From positions 62,001-126,000 of the forward strand of contig NZ_JANIPJ010000005.1 of the NCBI RefSeq assembly GCF_024623455.1: DNA of 64,000 nt. The letters run 5' to 3'. Both the position numbers and the translations under genes were made by a program. The notes under the pieces were generated by a model. It was not told the DNA's origin and did not search any database. It was given only the letters and a program-made list of their open reading frames with translations. Below, piece after piece: positions 44,398 to 54,267 of the stretch (its first letter is position 1; the number at the start of each line of letters is the position of its first letter). The stretch comes from Paenibacillus soyae. Its GTDB lineage: Bacteria > Bacillota > Bacilli > Paenibacillales > Paenibacillaceae.

Positions 44398-45327
44398 ATG
44401 AAAACACAACCATCAAACCGCGGCGCCGCCGCCATGCCTGCAGCCCCGCTCATCTCCTATCCGGCGCGGAACGCTATCGGCCAAGCAGCGTTCTATGCGG
44501 TCAGCATCGCGATCGCCGTCTTCATGTTCCTGCCGTTCTTCTGGAGCATCATGACGTCGCTGAAGCCGAGCGAGGACATCTTCTCGATTCCGATCCGCTG
44601 GCTGCCGACGGAGGTGACGCTCGAGCATTACCGGCAGGCGTTCACGACCGTGCCGTTCGGGCTGTATTTCTGGAATTCGCTTGTCCTGGCGGTAGCCGGC
44701 GTGCTCGCGAACCTGTTCTTCGGCTCGCTCAGCGGGTACGCGTTCGCGAAGCTGCATTTCCGCGGCAACAAGGCGATGTTCCGCGTTCTGCTCGCCGCGA
44801 TGATGATTCCGGGCATCGTCACGATGATCCCGAGCTTCTACGTGCTGAAGCACTTCCCGCTGATCGGGGGGAATGATCTGTTCGGCGGCGGGGGCAACGG
44901 CTTCTTGAACTCGTTCTGGGGCATAATCCTGCCGGGCGCGTCGGGCTCGTTCGCGGTCTTCTTCATGCGGCAGTTCTTCCTGACACTGCCGTCGGACATG
45001 ATGGAGATGGCGCGGATCGAGGGCTGCAAGGAATTCCGCATCTTCTGGAACATTTATTTACCGCTGACGAAACCCGCGCTCGCGACGCTTGGCATCTTCA
45101 CGTTCCAGGCCGGGTGGAACAGCTTCCTGTGGCCGATGATCATCCTGAACGATCCCGAGAAGGCGACGATCCAGATGGGGTTACAAGCATTCTCGTACAA
45201 TTACCAGACGGATTACGGCCCGATGATGGCCGGCGCGCTGATCGCGATCCTGCCGATTCTGGTGCTGTTCTTGCTGTTGCAGAAATATTTTGTCCAGGGC
45301 ATCGCCTTCACCGGCGTGAAAGGATAG
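44398..45327 (+). CDS. ABC sugar transporter permease (MalG/UgpE type)
   Basis: 309 residues, six transmembrane segments, EAA loop MMEMARIEGCKEFRIFWNIY. A conserved Asn/Gly-rich loop (GGNDLFGGGGNGFLN) lies between TM3 and TM4. GGAGGGG before the ATG, 11 bases after the first permease. It is the second half of the importer channel. Confidence 0.93.
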   Translation: MKTQPSNRGAAAMPAAPLISYPARNAIGQAAFYAVSIAIAVFMFLPFFWSIMTSLKPSEDIFSIPIRWLPTEVTLEHYRQAFTTVPFGLYFWNSLVLAVAGVLANLFFGSLSGYAFAKLHFRGNKAMFRVLLAAMMIPGIVTMIPSFYVLKHFPLIGGNDLFGGGGNGFLNSFWGIILPGASGSFAVFFMRQFFLTLPSDMMEMARIEGCKEFRIFWNIYLPLTKPALATLGIFTFQAGWNSFLWPMIILNDPEKATIQMGLQAFSYNYQTDYGPMMAGALIAILPILVLFLLLQKYFVQGIAFTGVKG

Positions 45328-45335
45328 GAGGCAGC

Positions 45336-46505
45336 ATGAAGCGACAACGAAACAAATGGCTGGCAGCTGCGGTCGTCGCCGTCGTTGCGATCACCGCGAT
45401 TGCCGCGGCCTGGCAGAGCGGCCTGCTGCGGCAGGTGTTCGGCGGGGAGGCGGTCGGCGTATGGGCGGAACGGGCCGAGGAAGCGCAGCAGCAATTCCAG
45501 ACGTCGTTCTGGGACGAGGGGCGCGGGCTCTACAATAACGCCGCTCCTTGCATGCTGCAGCTGTGCACCGACCCGTTCAACTATTGGTGGCTCGCGCACG
45601 CGGTCGATGTCCTTGTCGACGGCTACGAGCGGTCGGGAGATGAGCGATATGCGGAGCAGCTGGCGAAGCTGTACCAAGGCATTTTGGACCGCAACGCCGG
45701 CGTCTTCCCGAACGAGTACTACGACGATATGGAATGGATGGCGCTTGCTTGGCTGCGCGCTTACGACGCGACGGGCGAGGAACGCTACAAGGAAGCGGCG
45801 CTTGTCTTGTGGGAGGATATTCAGACGGGCTGGAACGACGAGATGGGCGGCGGGATTGCTTGGCGCAAGACGCAGCTGGACTACAAGAATACCCCGGCCA
45901 ATGCGCCAGCCGTCATTCTCGCGGCTCGGCTGTACCAGCGGTTCGGCAGCGAGGATGATCTCGCCTGGGCGCGGCGAATTTACGACTGGCAGAAAACGAA
46001 CTTGGTCGATCCGGATACCGGTCTCGTATGGGACGGCATGAACCGCATGGGAGACGGCTCCATCGACAAGGACTGGAAGTTCACGTACGGCCAGGGCGTT
46101 TATATCGGAGCGGGAGTCGAGCTGTTCAGGGCGACGGACGATGCCTCGTATTTGGAGAATGCCCGCAAGACGGCCGCGAATTTGCATGAAGCGTTCACGA
46201 GCCCGGCGACCGGCATGCTTCCTTCCGAGGGGGAGGGAGACGGCGCCTTGTTCAAAGGCGTGCTCGTTCGGTACGTGGGCGAGCTTATAGTGCTGGACCC
46301 GGAGCATGAGTCGGCTCGGAAGCTTGCGGAGCTGCTCGAGACAAACGGAGACAGCTTGTGGGAATACGGGCGCGGCGCCGATTCGGCGCTGTTCAGCAAC
46401 TCTTGGGCGCAGACGCCGGACGAGGTCGTCCAGCTTAGCACGCAGCTGAGCGGCATGATGCTGCTGGAGCAGCTTGCGCGGTTGGAGGCGCAAGGCGGGA
46501 AGTAG
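45336..46505 (+). CDS. Membrane-anchored GH76 endo-alpha-1,6-mannanase
   Basis: 389 residues. An N-terminal basic stretch and TM/signal-anchor (KRQRNKW, then ~20 hydrophobic residues) place the enzyme outside the membrane; there is no lipobox. The GH76 domain has the catalytic Asp pair D130-D131 in YYDDMEWMALAWLRAY and the motif GWNDEMGGGIAWRKTQ. It should cut alpha-1,6-mannan backbones (for instance fungal cell walls) at the surface. TAGGAGG precedes the ATG. A near paralogue lies next. Confidence 0.9.
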   Translation: MKRQRNKWLAAAVVAVVAITAIAAAWQSGLLRQVFGGEAVGVWAERAEEAQQQFQTSFWDEGRGLYNNAAPCMLQLCTDPFNYWWLAHAVDVLVDGYERSGDERYAEQLAKLYQGILDRNAGVFPNEYYDDMEWMALAWLRAYDATGEERYKEAALVLWEDIQTGWNDEMGGGIAWRKTQLDYKNTPANAPAVILAARLYQRFGSEDDLAWARRIYDWQKTNLVDPDTGLVWDGMNRMGDGSIDKDWKFTYGQGVYIGAGVELFRATDDASYLENARKTAANLHEAFTSPATGMLPSEGEGDGALFKGVLVRYVGELIVLDPEHESARKLAELLETNGDSLWEYGRGADSALFSNSWAQTPDEVVQLSTQLSGMMLLEQLARLEAQGGK

Positions 46506-46627
46506 GCGCGCGGTTCGCGGCTTTGCGGCCTCGCGGCAACCAGCAGCAGCGTGGTCCGAACTGAGGGCAGGCATAGAGACGGAGCGATCAGAATACGAAG
46601 ACAGAGGCGAAGCAGGGAGTGGGAAGC

Positions 46628-47680
46628 ATGGAATGGAACAGACGGGCGGACGAAGCCCAGGCGGCTCTCGGCCGTTTCTTTTGGAATGACGCAATCGACA
46701 TGTTCAATATCGAGACGCCTTGTCCCGACGGGGCGTGCAATACGATCTTCCATTATTGGTGGATGGCGCATGCGGTCGACGCGCTGACGGACGGCTACCT
46801 GAGAACGGGCGAGATGGGCTATGTCGTTCGGCTCGAGCGGCTGTATGACGGGTTGCTGCGCAGGAACGGAGGCGCGTTCCCGAACGAGCTGTACGACGAC
46901 ATGGAATGGATGGCCATCGCATGGCTGCGGGCTTACGGAGCAACCGGCATCGAGCGGTTCAAGGAAGCGGCGCTCATCCTGTGGGAGGATATTAAAACCG
47001 GCTGGAACGATCATATGGGCGGGGGCATCGCCTGGCAGAAGTCGCAGCTGGATTACAAGAACACCCCGGCCAACGCGCCGGCGGTCATCCTGGCCGCAAG
47101 GCTGCACCGGGAGCTCGGCGGAGAGGAGTATCTCGACTGGGCGCTGCGCATCTACGAGTGGCAGAAGAGCCATCTCGTCGATCCGGACAGCGGCTTCGTC
47201 TGGGACGGGATGAACCGGACCGGCGACGGCGCGATCGACAAGGACTGGAAGTTCACGTATTGCCAGGGCGTCTATATCGGAGCTGGTGTGGAGCTGTACC
47301 GGATTACTGGGGACGAAGCCTACTTGCAAGACGCAATCCGGACGGCCGAGGCGACGCGCAGCGAGCTTGCGGATAACGCGACGGGGCTGTTCCCGGACGA
47401 AGGGGACGGCGACGGCGGACTGTTCAAAGGCATCCTTGTCCGTTATTTGGCCGAGCTCGCCAAGGAGGCGCCGGCGCGATCGGCGGCCGAAGGACTGCTG
47501 CTGGGCAACGCGAGCGCGCTGTGGAGCAGGGGGCGCGACGCGAAGCGCCAGCTGTTCCATACCGACTGGTCGTCGCCGCCGGCCGAGCGCGTCACGCTCA
47601 GCACCCAGCTCAGCGCGGTCATGCTGCTCGAGCGGGCGGCGGAGCTGGAGAAGAGCGGGCTGGAGGAAGCTTCGGCTTAA
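46628..47680 (+). CDS. Cytosolic GH76 endo-alpha-1,6-mannanase
   Basis: 350 residues, with the same GH76 core: catalytic D90-D91 in LYDDMEWMAIAWLRAY, GWNDHMGGGIAWQKSQ and DYKNTPANAPAVILAARL. It lacks any signal peptide or TM, so it should act on imported oligosaccharides. It is a tandem duplicate of the preceding gene with the anchor lost. The ATG at 46628 has AGGGAG 9 bases upstream. A terminator ends the operon. Confidence 0.9.
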   Translation: MEWNRRADEAQAALGRFFWNDAIDMFNIETPCPDGACNTIFHYWWMAHAVDALTDGYLRTGEMGYVVRLERLYDGLLRRNGGAFPNELYDDMEWMAIAWLRAYGATGIERFKEAALILWEDIKTGWNDHMGGGIAWQKSQLDYKNTPANAPAVILAARLHRELGGEEYLDWALRIYEWQKSHLVDPDSGFVWDGMNRTGDGAIDKDWKFTYCQGVYIGAGVELYRITGDEAYLQDAIRTAEATRSELADNATGLFPDEGDGDGGLFKGILVRYLAELAKEAPARSAAEGLLLGNASALWSRGRDAKRQLFHTDWSSPPAERVTLSTQLSAVMLLERAAELEKSGLEEASA

Positions 47681-47696
47681 CCGCTAGGAATGAAAG

Positions 47697-47740
47697 AGGG
47701 GCTGCCCAAGGAGTAACGAACCTTGGAGCAGCCCCTTCTT
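47697..47740. terminator. Terminator of the mannan operon, shared with the chemoreceptor gene
   Basis: Stem AGGGGCTGC..CCAAGG / CCTTGG.GCAGCCCCT with TTCTT on the plus side and TCTTTC on the minus side, between convergent genes. Confidence 0.8.
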
Positions 47741-47750
47741 GCGGCATGCG

Positions 47751-49859
47751 TTAGATTTTGAATTGCGCCAGCTTCTCCAGAAGCTCCTCCACCATCCTGC
47801 TGAGAGCCGCGGAGGAAGAAGCGATCTCTTCCATGGACGCAAGCTGCTCTTCGGAGGCGGCAGCTACGCTCTGCGAATCGGCTGCGGCCTTGGAGGCCAG
47901 TTCGGCTAGCTGCGACACGTTGTCCGACACGAGATCCGTGCTTGCGGACATTTGCTGCGCGGACGAGGACACTTCCTGGATCTGCATATTGACCGCAGTC
48001 ATCTCTGACAGGATGCTCTGGAAGCGCTCCTGGCTGCCCCCAATGCTCTGCACGCCGCTCCGGACCTTCGCGTTCCCCGCAGCCATCGTTGCTGCAGCTT
48101 TGCCGGTATCCTTGCGAACCGCCTCGACGAGGCCGGTCACTTCTTCGGCGGCTTGTTTGGTCTGGTCCGCGAGCTTGCGAATCTCGTCGGCAACGACGGC
48201 GAAGCCCCGTCCATGCTCGCCTGCCCGCGAAGCCTCGATGGCGGCGTTCAAGGCAAGGAGGTTGGTCTGCTTGCTAATATTCGCGATGATGTCGATCATC
48301 CCGCCGATCTGCTCGGACCGCTCCTCCAGACGCTTAATGGAGGCAGCCGTCTCCTCCACGGAGCGCATGACCTCTCCCATCTCCGTCACAACGGTCTGAA
48401 GCTCGTCGCTGCCTTGTTTCGTTTGGTTCGTCACGCCATCGGCTGTCGCGGACACGGAGGATGAAAATTCCGCGATACGCTCCGCGCCAACCTTGATCTC
48501 GCTCATGGAACGGGACGAATCCGACGCTTGGTCGTTCTGCGCCATCGCGCCTTCCGCGATGCTTCCGACCGCGGCGGCGACGGTATGAGCCGCGCCGCTG
48601 TTCTGTTCGGCGCTTGCGCTCAATTGCTCCGAGGTGGCGCCGACCGTCATGGACAAGTCGGAGACCAGCCTGAACATCTCGCGCAGCTTCCGGGTCATCT
48701 CGTTGAAGTAGCCGCTCATGATGCCGATCTCGTCGCCGGAGCGTACGGTCATCTCCTGCGTAAGATCTCCCTGCGCCATCAGCTGCAGCTTGCCGGACAA
48801 GGCGCGCAGCGGCTTCGTAACCATTATTCGGATCATGAGCGTCAGGATGGCGATCAGGACTACGATGCCCGCGGCCGATTCGAGAAGCGCCGTCAGCCTT
48901 GTTTGATGGTAATCCGCCAGAATGACGTCTTCGGATATCGAAGCCTGCGTGTACCAGGTCTGCTCGCTGCCGGGCATAGGGATCGGCTCGAACACGCGCA
49001 GCACCCGGTCTCCTTTGGAATTCACCGTATAGCCTTCCGTACTGGAGCCTGCTTCGACCTTCTTCCACAGCTCCGCTTTCTCCGGGTTATCGCCAAAATG
49101 CTGCAAAATCGAATCCGGATCGTTCGGGTTGGCTACGTACATGCCGCTTCCCGTAATTAACGACACGTAACCGCCCAATGGCTCGTACTTGCCGGCGTCC
49201 TCTTGCAGCTGCTCCACCGTCAGATCGAGGCCGACGATGCCGAGAAACTCGCCTTCCAGGCTTAGGATAGGCTGAACGATGGGCATCAAATTCGTCTTCA
49301 CGCCGCCGGCTTCGTATTCATATGGTTCAATGTACGTTAGCTGCTTGCTTGCTTTCGGCAGCAAATAGTAATCCCCGGCTCCCGGCTTCTCGTAATCGAC
49401 TAGCGGCTCCATCTGAATGCGGCCGTCGACTTTAATCAGATAAGGGATGAACCGTCCCGATGCATCGTCGTAAAGCGATTTATTCCGGTTCGCCTCGTCA
49501 TTGCCGTCGAATGCGTTCGGTTCCCATAGCGTATACATCGCGAAGAGATCGGAGCGCTGGCTGAGCGTATGCTGCATAATGCCAATGACTTGTTCCCTGG
49601 AAAGGGATTGATCCATGCGGGTAGCGGCCATCTGCTCGGCCAGCGACTTCAGAGTAGCCTGCATGGACGACAGCCGGATCTGCAGATCCGTGGCGTATTG
49701 CACGCCGGCGTTTCGTCCTTCCAGCTCGCCCTTGGCCATGCTCAAGGTTTGCAGCTGGCTCATATTCATCATGAGGATCGAACCTAGCACGAGCAGAACC
49801 GATAGCGCCAGCACCAGGGTAACCTTCATGGAGAGGGAAAATTTCTTGAAAAATGTCAT
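47751..49859 (-). CDS. Methyl-accepting chemotaxis protein with Cache domain
   Basis: 702 residues. TM1 ~12-32, a double-Cache-type sensor (~40-325; [31 protein letters not shown]), TM2 ~335-355, HAMP ([20 protein letters not shown]) and a signalling domain with the conserved hairpin tip [20 protein letters not shown]. It reports a small extracellular ligand to CheA. GGGGTGAG supports the ATG at 49859; longer starts have no site. The ligand is unknown. Confidence 0.93.
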   Translation of the reverse strand: MTFFKKFSLSMKVTLVLALSVLLVLGSILMMNMSQLQTLSMAKGELEGRNAGVQYATDLQIRLSSMQATLKSLAEQMAATRMDQSLSREQVIGIMQHTLSQRSDLFAMYTLWEPNAFDGNDEANRNKSLYDDASGRFIPYLIKVDGRIQMEPLVDYEKPGAGDYYLLPKASKQLTYIEPYEYEAGGVKTNLMPIVQPILSLEGEFLGIVGLDLTVEQLQEDAGKYEPLGGYVSLITGSGMYVANPNDPDSILQHFGDNPEKAELWKKVEAGSSTEGYTVNSKGDRVLRVFEPIPMPGSEQTWYTQASISEDVILADYHQTRLTALLESAAGIVVLIAILTLMIRIMVTKPLRALSGKLQLMAQGDLTQEMTVRSGDEIGIMSGYFNEMTRKLREMFRLVSDLSMTVGATSEQLSASAEQNSGAAHTVAAAVGSIAEGAMAQNDQASDSSRSMSEIKVGAERIAEFSSSVSATADGVTNQTKQGSDELQTVVTEMGEVMRSVEETAASIKRLEERSEQIGGMIDIIANISKQTNLLALNAAIEASRAGEHGRGFAVVADEIRKLADQTKQAAEEVTGLVEAVRKDTGKAAATMAAGNAKVRSGVQSIGGSQERFQSILSEMTAVNMQIQEVSSSAQQMSASTDLVSDNVSQLAELASKAAADSQSVAAASEEQLASMEEIASSSAALSRMVEELLEKLAQFKI

Positions 49860-49965
49860 TGGTCTCACCCCAGTTCGTAGATTAGAATATGTTTCGTCAT
49901 TTTTCGACAATTTTTGAATAGCGTGACGAAAAATTTACATTCCCTTAACAAAAGTATCTCTTTGC

Positions 49966-50017
49966 AAAAAAAAAGACCGCGCCACTATCCTTCGCAGGAG
50001 GTTGTGGCACGGCCTTT
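49966..50017 (-). terminator. Terminator of the DUF6855/TfoX operon
   Basis: Read on the minus strand, GGCCGTGCCAC / GTGGCGCGGTC forms a stem ahead of a nine-base T run. Confidence 0.8.
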
Positions 50018-50026
50018 ATTCGTCGT

Positions 50027-50434
50027 TTATAGCGCTCGCATCCGGTTGTTCCGCGGGTTATGCTCGACCTCTGCGAGACCAAGCGCTTCCAGCAGCGGCG
50101 GCACGTACATGCCGAAGCGTCCGCGGAAGCCTTTCTTCAGGCCGTACCAGCCGCCGACCGGATTCTCGGGCGAACGGCCCCAAGCCTCGACCGTGCCATC
50201 CTTTGGCGGCTTCTGCTCGTCGGCGCTGCCGAGCTCCATCCAGTCGCCGTGCTGCTTCAGCATGGCATGAAGGTCTTCGATGCAACGGTAATCGTAATGC
50301 AGCACGGTTTTGCCGACCGTGCAGACGAGGATGGCTTTGCCGTCCTTTTCGTCTTTGTACATTTCATATTCGGACGTTTGCGGAGGCGTCTTCAGCTTCC
50401 ACGGATTATCTTTGGTTCCGAGCTCGGTGGACAT
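50027..50434 (-). CDS. DUF6855-like cytosolic protein
   Basis: 135 residues, no signal or TM. NPWKLKTPPQTSEYEMYKDE at the start and WYGLKKGFRGRFGMYVPPLL at the end are highly conserved in a small family of unknown function (DUF6855). It lies 22 bases downstream of the TfoX-like gene on the same strand, so the two form an operon. Confidence 0.8.
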   Translation of the reverse strand: MSTELGTKDNPWKLKTPPQTSEYEMYKDEKDGKAILVCTVGKTVLHYDYRCIEDLHAMLKQHGDWMELGSADEQKPPKDGTVEAWGRSPENPVGGWYGLKKGFRGRFGMYVPPLLEALGLAEVEHNPRNNRMRAL

Positions 50435-50456
50435 CGCTTGCAGCTCCTTTGGAGGT

Positions 50457-50828
50457 TTAGGATTTTTTGGCTTTCTTCTTCGCGGGTAGCTTCTCCGGCA
50501 GCGTCTCCGCCCATGCGAATGAACGCTCCAGCCAAGCCGTGATCCTCTCCGGCTCCTGCTTCCAGCCGACGGGGAGGGCGACGTATTCCTTCATGGCCCG
50601 GCCCGGCATCGGGCTGAACTCGGACGCGCCGTCGATCGCGAGCAGCTCGGCCCTCAGGTCCTCCGGCAGCCGGACGAAGATCTGCTCGCCGAATAATCCG
50701 GCGAACATGTTGCCGTTGATGAAGGCTCCAAGATTGCCGAACATCGGTTTGATCAGTATATGAGGATGGCTTGGCATCGCCCGCGATAACAGCTCTTTGG
50801 CGTCTTGCGGCGGTTTCGGAAAGGACAT
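50457..50828 (-). CDS. TfoX N-terminal-like protein
   Basis: 123 residues. KPMFGNLGAFINGNMFAGLF (~27-46) and the general pattern match the TfoX/Sxy N-terminal domain, here alone and with a Lys-rich tail. In Bacillota such single-domain proteins have no proven role in competence. Co-transcribed with the DUF6855-like gene. Confidence 0.85.
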   Translation of the reverse strand: MSFPKPPQDAKELLSRAMPSHPHILIKPMFGNLGAFINGNMFAGLFGEQIFVRLPEDLRAELLAIDGASEFSPMPGRAMKEYVALPVGWKQEPERITAWLERSFAWAETLPEKLPAKKKAKKS

Positions 50829-50907
50829 CTTATGTTCTCCTGTTCGGGTGGTTTTTTGGGCCCTAGGCCAGAATAATGCAAATCAAGGCGCATTGCAAAA
50901 CCATGGA

Positions 50908-51162
50908 GCGTCTGGGTAGGCAATAAGCCGAGAAAATCGTGTTACAGTGGCGACCGAAGCGTCTGGTCAGGCAATAGACCGAGAAAATCGTGTTACAGCG
51001 GCGACCGAAGCGTCTGGTCAGGCAATAGACCGAGAAAATCGTGTTACAGCGGCGATCGGAGTGTCTGGGTAGGCAATAGGCCGAAAAAGTCGTGTTACAG
51101 TGGCAATCCGAGCGCCTTGGTGGGCAATAAGCCGAGAAAATCGTGTTACAGCGGCGATCGGA
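50908..51162 (-). repeat. 51-bp tandem repeat cluster 2 (five units)
   Basis: Five head-to-tail units start at 50908, 50959, 51010, 51061 and 51112, each exactly 51 bases; units 2 and 3 are identical apart from the last bases. On the minus strand each unit reads TAACACGATTTTCTCGG, then CTATTGCC (CTTATTGCC in the end units), which matches the offsets of TAAC and CTATTGC in the 59.5-kb cluster. There are no variable spacers, so it is not a CRISPR array. Confidence 0.9.
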
Positions 51163-51255
51163 GCGCGGGATGCATATTCCAGGGGATGACAAGGTTACAT
51201 TAATTTTGTGATGCGATAGGGAAGCGGCCAATTTAACGGAAACGGGTGTGCGGAT

Positions 51256-51843
51256 ATGAAGAAGAAAGCGATAGCGCTGCTCATTGCGATGGGTTCGATC
51301 GGAGCTTGGGCCCCAATGGTGCCGAACGCTCCTTCGATCGTGGCCGCTGCGGCGACGCTGGATGTTGATTTGTCCACGATCATTATTAAAAGCGAAACCG
51401 CAGCCAGCGAAAAGGCTTTGATCGAGGAGGCTGATGTCATCGTGTATGGCTGGTTCGACAGCGCCGATCAGGAGACGCCGACGGGGCGGGCGGTGCCGGG
51501 GGCGCAGGGACGGATGTTCGTCAATTTCCAGCAAACCTTCCATGTCGAGAAGCGGCTGAAGGGCGAGCCCAAGCAGCTGCTGCGCGTTCTCTCGACGGGC
51601 GTCGAACCGATGGCGGACGGCGGGGACCCGCTGAATCACGCGTATACGGGACCGTTAATAGAAGGGGAGTACATCTGCTTCCTGACGCAGATCGGCGGCT
51701 CGGGGCTATATCGGCTTGCCGCCGGCTGGCAGGGCGTGTATCCGGTCCACGGCGGCAAGACGATCGCGCTCGAAGACGAGGGGTTTCCCCAGCTGGGCGG
51801 CTTAACGGTCGAGCAGATGGAGCGGCGCGTGAGGGCGAGATGA
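51256..51843 (+). CDS. Secreted protein of unknown function
   Basis: 195 residues. A signal peptide (MKKKAIALLIAMGSIGAWAP, cleavage near residues 30-33 after AAAA) precedes a small beta-rich domain (EEADVIVYGWFDSADQET, PLIEGEYICFLTQIGGSGLY). I do not recognise the family. The ribosome binding site is poor. It is flanked by the 51-bp repeats upstream and a strong terminator downstream. Confidence 0.68.
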   Translation: MKKKAIALLIAMGSIGAWAPMVPNAPSIVAAAATLDVDLSTIIIKSETAASEKALIEEADVIVYGWFDSADQETPTGRAVPGAQGRMFVNFQQTFHVEKRLKGEPKQLLRVLSTGVEPMADGGDPLNHAYTGPLIEGEYICFLTQIGGSGLYRLAAGWQGVYPVHGGKTIALEDEGFPQLGGLTVEQMERRVRAR

Positions 51844-51878
51844 GACAACGCCGTGCAATACGCCAGATATGAATTTGG

Positions 51879-51922
51879 AACCTTCGCGTTTGCGTGCGTC
51901 ACGCAAACGCGAAGGTTTTTTT
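51879..51922 (+). terminator. Very strong terminator
   Basis: Perfect 17-bp stem starting AACCTTCGCGTTTGCGT, loop GCGTC, then T7. Only the plus side has the T run. Confidence 0.93.
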
Positions 51923-51949
51923 GCAGGTTTCATGATGGATAAGCCGCCC

Positions 51950-53149
51950 TCACTTCTCCGTAAAGGAACCGAAGTCGGTAATTTTCACCTTGCAGGTTAT
52001 CGTGACCTGCGAACGGCTGAACGTCCGATCCCAATCATCCTTGACCTTCCTCCAGACGGCCGGCTTCTCGATAGCCAGTCTTTGCCCGAAGCCTGCGACG
52101 TCGGTCTTGTATTTGGTCTGCAGCTTGCGCAGCAGGTTCTGCATCTTCTCCTGGAGTTTCTCTTCGAACTGCTCCTCGAGCTCCTCGGCGTACTCGTTCG
52201 TGGTGGGGTGGGCTTGCTCGTCCCAGGTTTCGATGAGTCGGCCTTCGGTTTCGATGCCGACCTTGAACGAGATTTGTTCCCCTTCCGTTCGGGGAGTGAT
52301 CTTGCTTTTCATAGACAGGAGTTCGTAGGTAATCGGCTGGCCGTTCCTGTCGTAGGCTTTGATCGGTCCGGCATCGCCTCCGCCAATCAGCCAGTTCAGA
52401 CTTTCCGTATCCTCCTGGTTTAAGGACCCGATAAAACGGCCGGTAGAACCGTTGATGATTCCTGCGCCGGACAGCTGGATCTCGCCGCCTCCGGTTACCA
52501 GTGTCTGTAAGACGAAGCTCTTTCTCGAGTGGGTCAGCGAATCCAGCTTGGTCAAGGTAACGGGATCGAGCACCTTGCTGGTCCGGGATTGGTTGCGGTG
52601 CATGCCCGCGATATGAAACGAAGGAACTTCGCCCGGCATCTTGCTGATTAACGTTTCTCTTGCTGGTCCATCGCTTAGATAGACCAAGGTGCTGGGGCGG
52701 ATATTGTTATCCCGGAGCAGGAAGTCCGTAATTTGCTCGATCGATTGTTTGCGCAGCAGATCGACGGAGATGACGACGACTTTCAGATGATGTCCGATAA
52801 CGGGCCTGTCCAGGCGAATCGAGAATTGCCGAAAAATCTCGAATATGGAGTCTCCGCTACCCGAAACGTTCATATAGGCGGATTGCTTGCCGCTCTGATC
52901 TTTGCCCTGGTTTCCTTTGGATTTGATAGGCGCGACTTGAATCGTGACCATGACGCGATTCCGTTTCGCATAGGTTGAGCCCTTGCCTTCGAGCTCCTTC
53001 TCGACAGGGGCGGGTTGGCCTTTGTCCATGGCCAGCCCGGTAGACAGGGCCAAGTCCTCGATCTCGTTGCTGCTCCAGCAGCCAGCCAGCGGAACGAGCA
53101 GGATGGAGATGGCCAGAACGAGAAGGGAGCGGCCGCATCGTCTATACAT
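51950..53149 (-). CDS. gerKC: Ger(x)C spore germination lipoprotein
   Basis: 399 residues. Signal with lipobox LAGC (Cys24) then WSSNEIEDLALSTGLAMDKG, the typical GerC start, and a C-terminal GerC domain (TITCKVKITDFGSF). It is the lipoprotein subunit of an inner-membrane germinant receptor in spores. Overlaps the GerB-type gene by 8 bases. Whether it is the GerA, GerK or another paralogue cannot be decided; the symbol is generic. Confidence 0.92.
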   Translation of the reverse strand: MYRRCGRSLLVLAISILLVPLAGCWSSNEIEDLALSTGLAMDKGQPAPVEKELEGKGSTYAKRNRVMVTIQVAPIKSKGNQGKDQSGKQSAYMNVSGSGDSIFEIFRQFSIRLDRPVIGHHLKVVVISVDLLRKQSIEQITDFLLRDNNIRPSTLVYLSDGPARETLISKMPGEVPSFHIAGMHRNQSRTSKVLDPVTLTKLDSLTHSRKSFVLQTLVTGGGEIQLSGAGIINGSTGRFIGSLNQEDTESLNWLIGGGDAGPIKAYDRNGQPITYELLSMKSKITPRTEGEQISFKVGIETEGRLIETWDEQAHPTTNEYAEELEEQFEEKLQEKMQNLLRKLQTKYKTDVAGFGQRLAIEKPAVWRKVKDDWDRTFSRSQVTITCKVKITDFGSFTEK

Positions 53150-54245
53150 GCTGCTTCAGTCCTTTCACGCGCACCAGCCAGATAAGAGACAGCAGTACCG
53201 GCACCAGCAGGAACAAGCCGATCCCCATCATCCCGATCGCGTCTCCGAGGTGGAACAGATCATTGAGGCTCTTGGGAGCCATGGTGGACAGGAAGAGAAC
53301 CGGGAGCAATCCGTAGATGACCGGCTGATAGGAAACGTTGAAAATTTGGGATACACCCAAGGACGATTGGAAGAAGAAGCTGCAGAAGTTGCAGAACATC
53401 TGCATGAGCCAAATCACCATCAAGGGAAATTCCAGCCGCTCCACGAAAAATCCGGTAACCTCGAAGCTTCGGATGAGGTCGATCGTCGGCCATGTGCTGG
53501 TAATCACGGAATCGACGGACATGCCGCCCACGACGACGATAATGGTGACGAGATAGACCGCCAGCATGATGGTTATTCCTCCAATCATGGCCTTCACGGC
53601 CTGGCGCGGATGCTCCATATAAGCGACCAGCGTCAGGATCACTTCGCAGCCGGTATAGACCAGGATAGACGACTTCAGCCCGGCAAAGACGGGAAGGAGG
53701 CCTTCTCCGAGAACGGGTCGCAGATTGTTGATGTCGAACAGGCGCAAGCTTACCCCGAAGGAGACGAAAAGCACGAGCATGGAGATCGGGAATACGATCT
53801 GATTGACCCTGGCAATGGAGTTGATCCCGCCGCCCACCAGATAGGCGCCTAACCAGATGAACGGCAGCACAATGGCCCACATAGGCGTTCCTTCAAGCAA
53901 GAAGAAGAGAGTTACTTCGGCCAGCGTACGGATCTCGAAGCCCGCGATGACGAGGAAATAAACGACGAGCAGCATGCATATCGCCTTGCCCGGCAGCTTG
54001 CCGGCGATCCTGCCGGCGTATTGGAACACGGTTTGTCCGGGAAATTGCTGGGACAGCTTGACCAGGAGCAGAATGACGGGAAGGATCACGGCGCCGCCAA
54101 TAAATATGGTAAGCCAAGAGTCGGGCGTCTCGGTGGTTTGGGTGACGCTTCGCGGCATGGTCAGGATCCCCGCGCCCAGCACGGTGTTCGTCAGGAAGAC
54201 GACGGCTTGCGAGGTCGTGATTCGATCGTCGGTACGCGTGAACAA
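53142..54245 (-). CDS. gerKB: GerB-type spore germination permease-like subunit
   Basis: 367 residues, about ten transmembrane segments of the APC-like fold (ITTSQAVVFLTNTVLGAGIL at the start). In germinant receptors this subunit binds the germinant. It starts at a TTG with GGAGGG 7 bases upstream, 22 bases after the GerA-type stop, and overlaps the GerC gene. Confidence 0.92.
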   Translation of the reverse strand: MFTRTDDRITTSQAVVFLTNTVLGAGILTMPRSVTQTTETPDSWLTIFIGGAVILPVILLLVKLSQQFPGQTVFQYAGRIAGKLPGKAICMLLVVYFLVIAGFEIRTLAEVTLFFLLEGTPMWAIVLPFIWLGAYLVGGGINSIARVNQIVFPISMLVLFVSFGVSLRLFDINNLRPVLGEGLLPVFAGLKSSILVYTGCEVILTLVAYMEHPRQAVKAMIGGITIMLAVYLVTIIVVVGGMSVDSVITSTWPTIDLIRSFEVTGFFVERLEFPLMVIWLMQMFCNFCSFFFQSSLGVSQIFNVSYQPVIYGLLPVLFLSTMAPKSLNDLFHLGDAIGMMGIGLFLLVPVLLSLIWLVRVKGLKQHV

Positions 54246-54267
54246 TTGGAGCCCTCCAGACTTGAGA

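Noticed and set aside
50908..51162. Possible CRISPR array
   Set aside because: Units are contiguous 51-base repeats with no variable spacers and no cas genes anywhere in the window.
50863..51639. Long minus-strand reading frame (258 codons) with 17-residue repeats (CNTIFSAYCLPRRS type)
   Set aside because: It exists because the 51-base repeat is a multiple of three and free of stops in this frame; the rest is antisense to the secreted-protein gene. No ribosome binding site and no recognisable domain.
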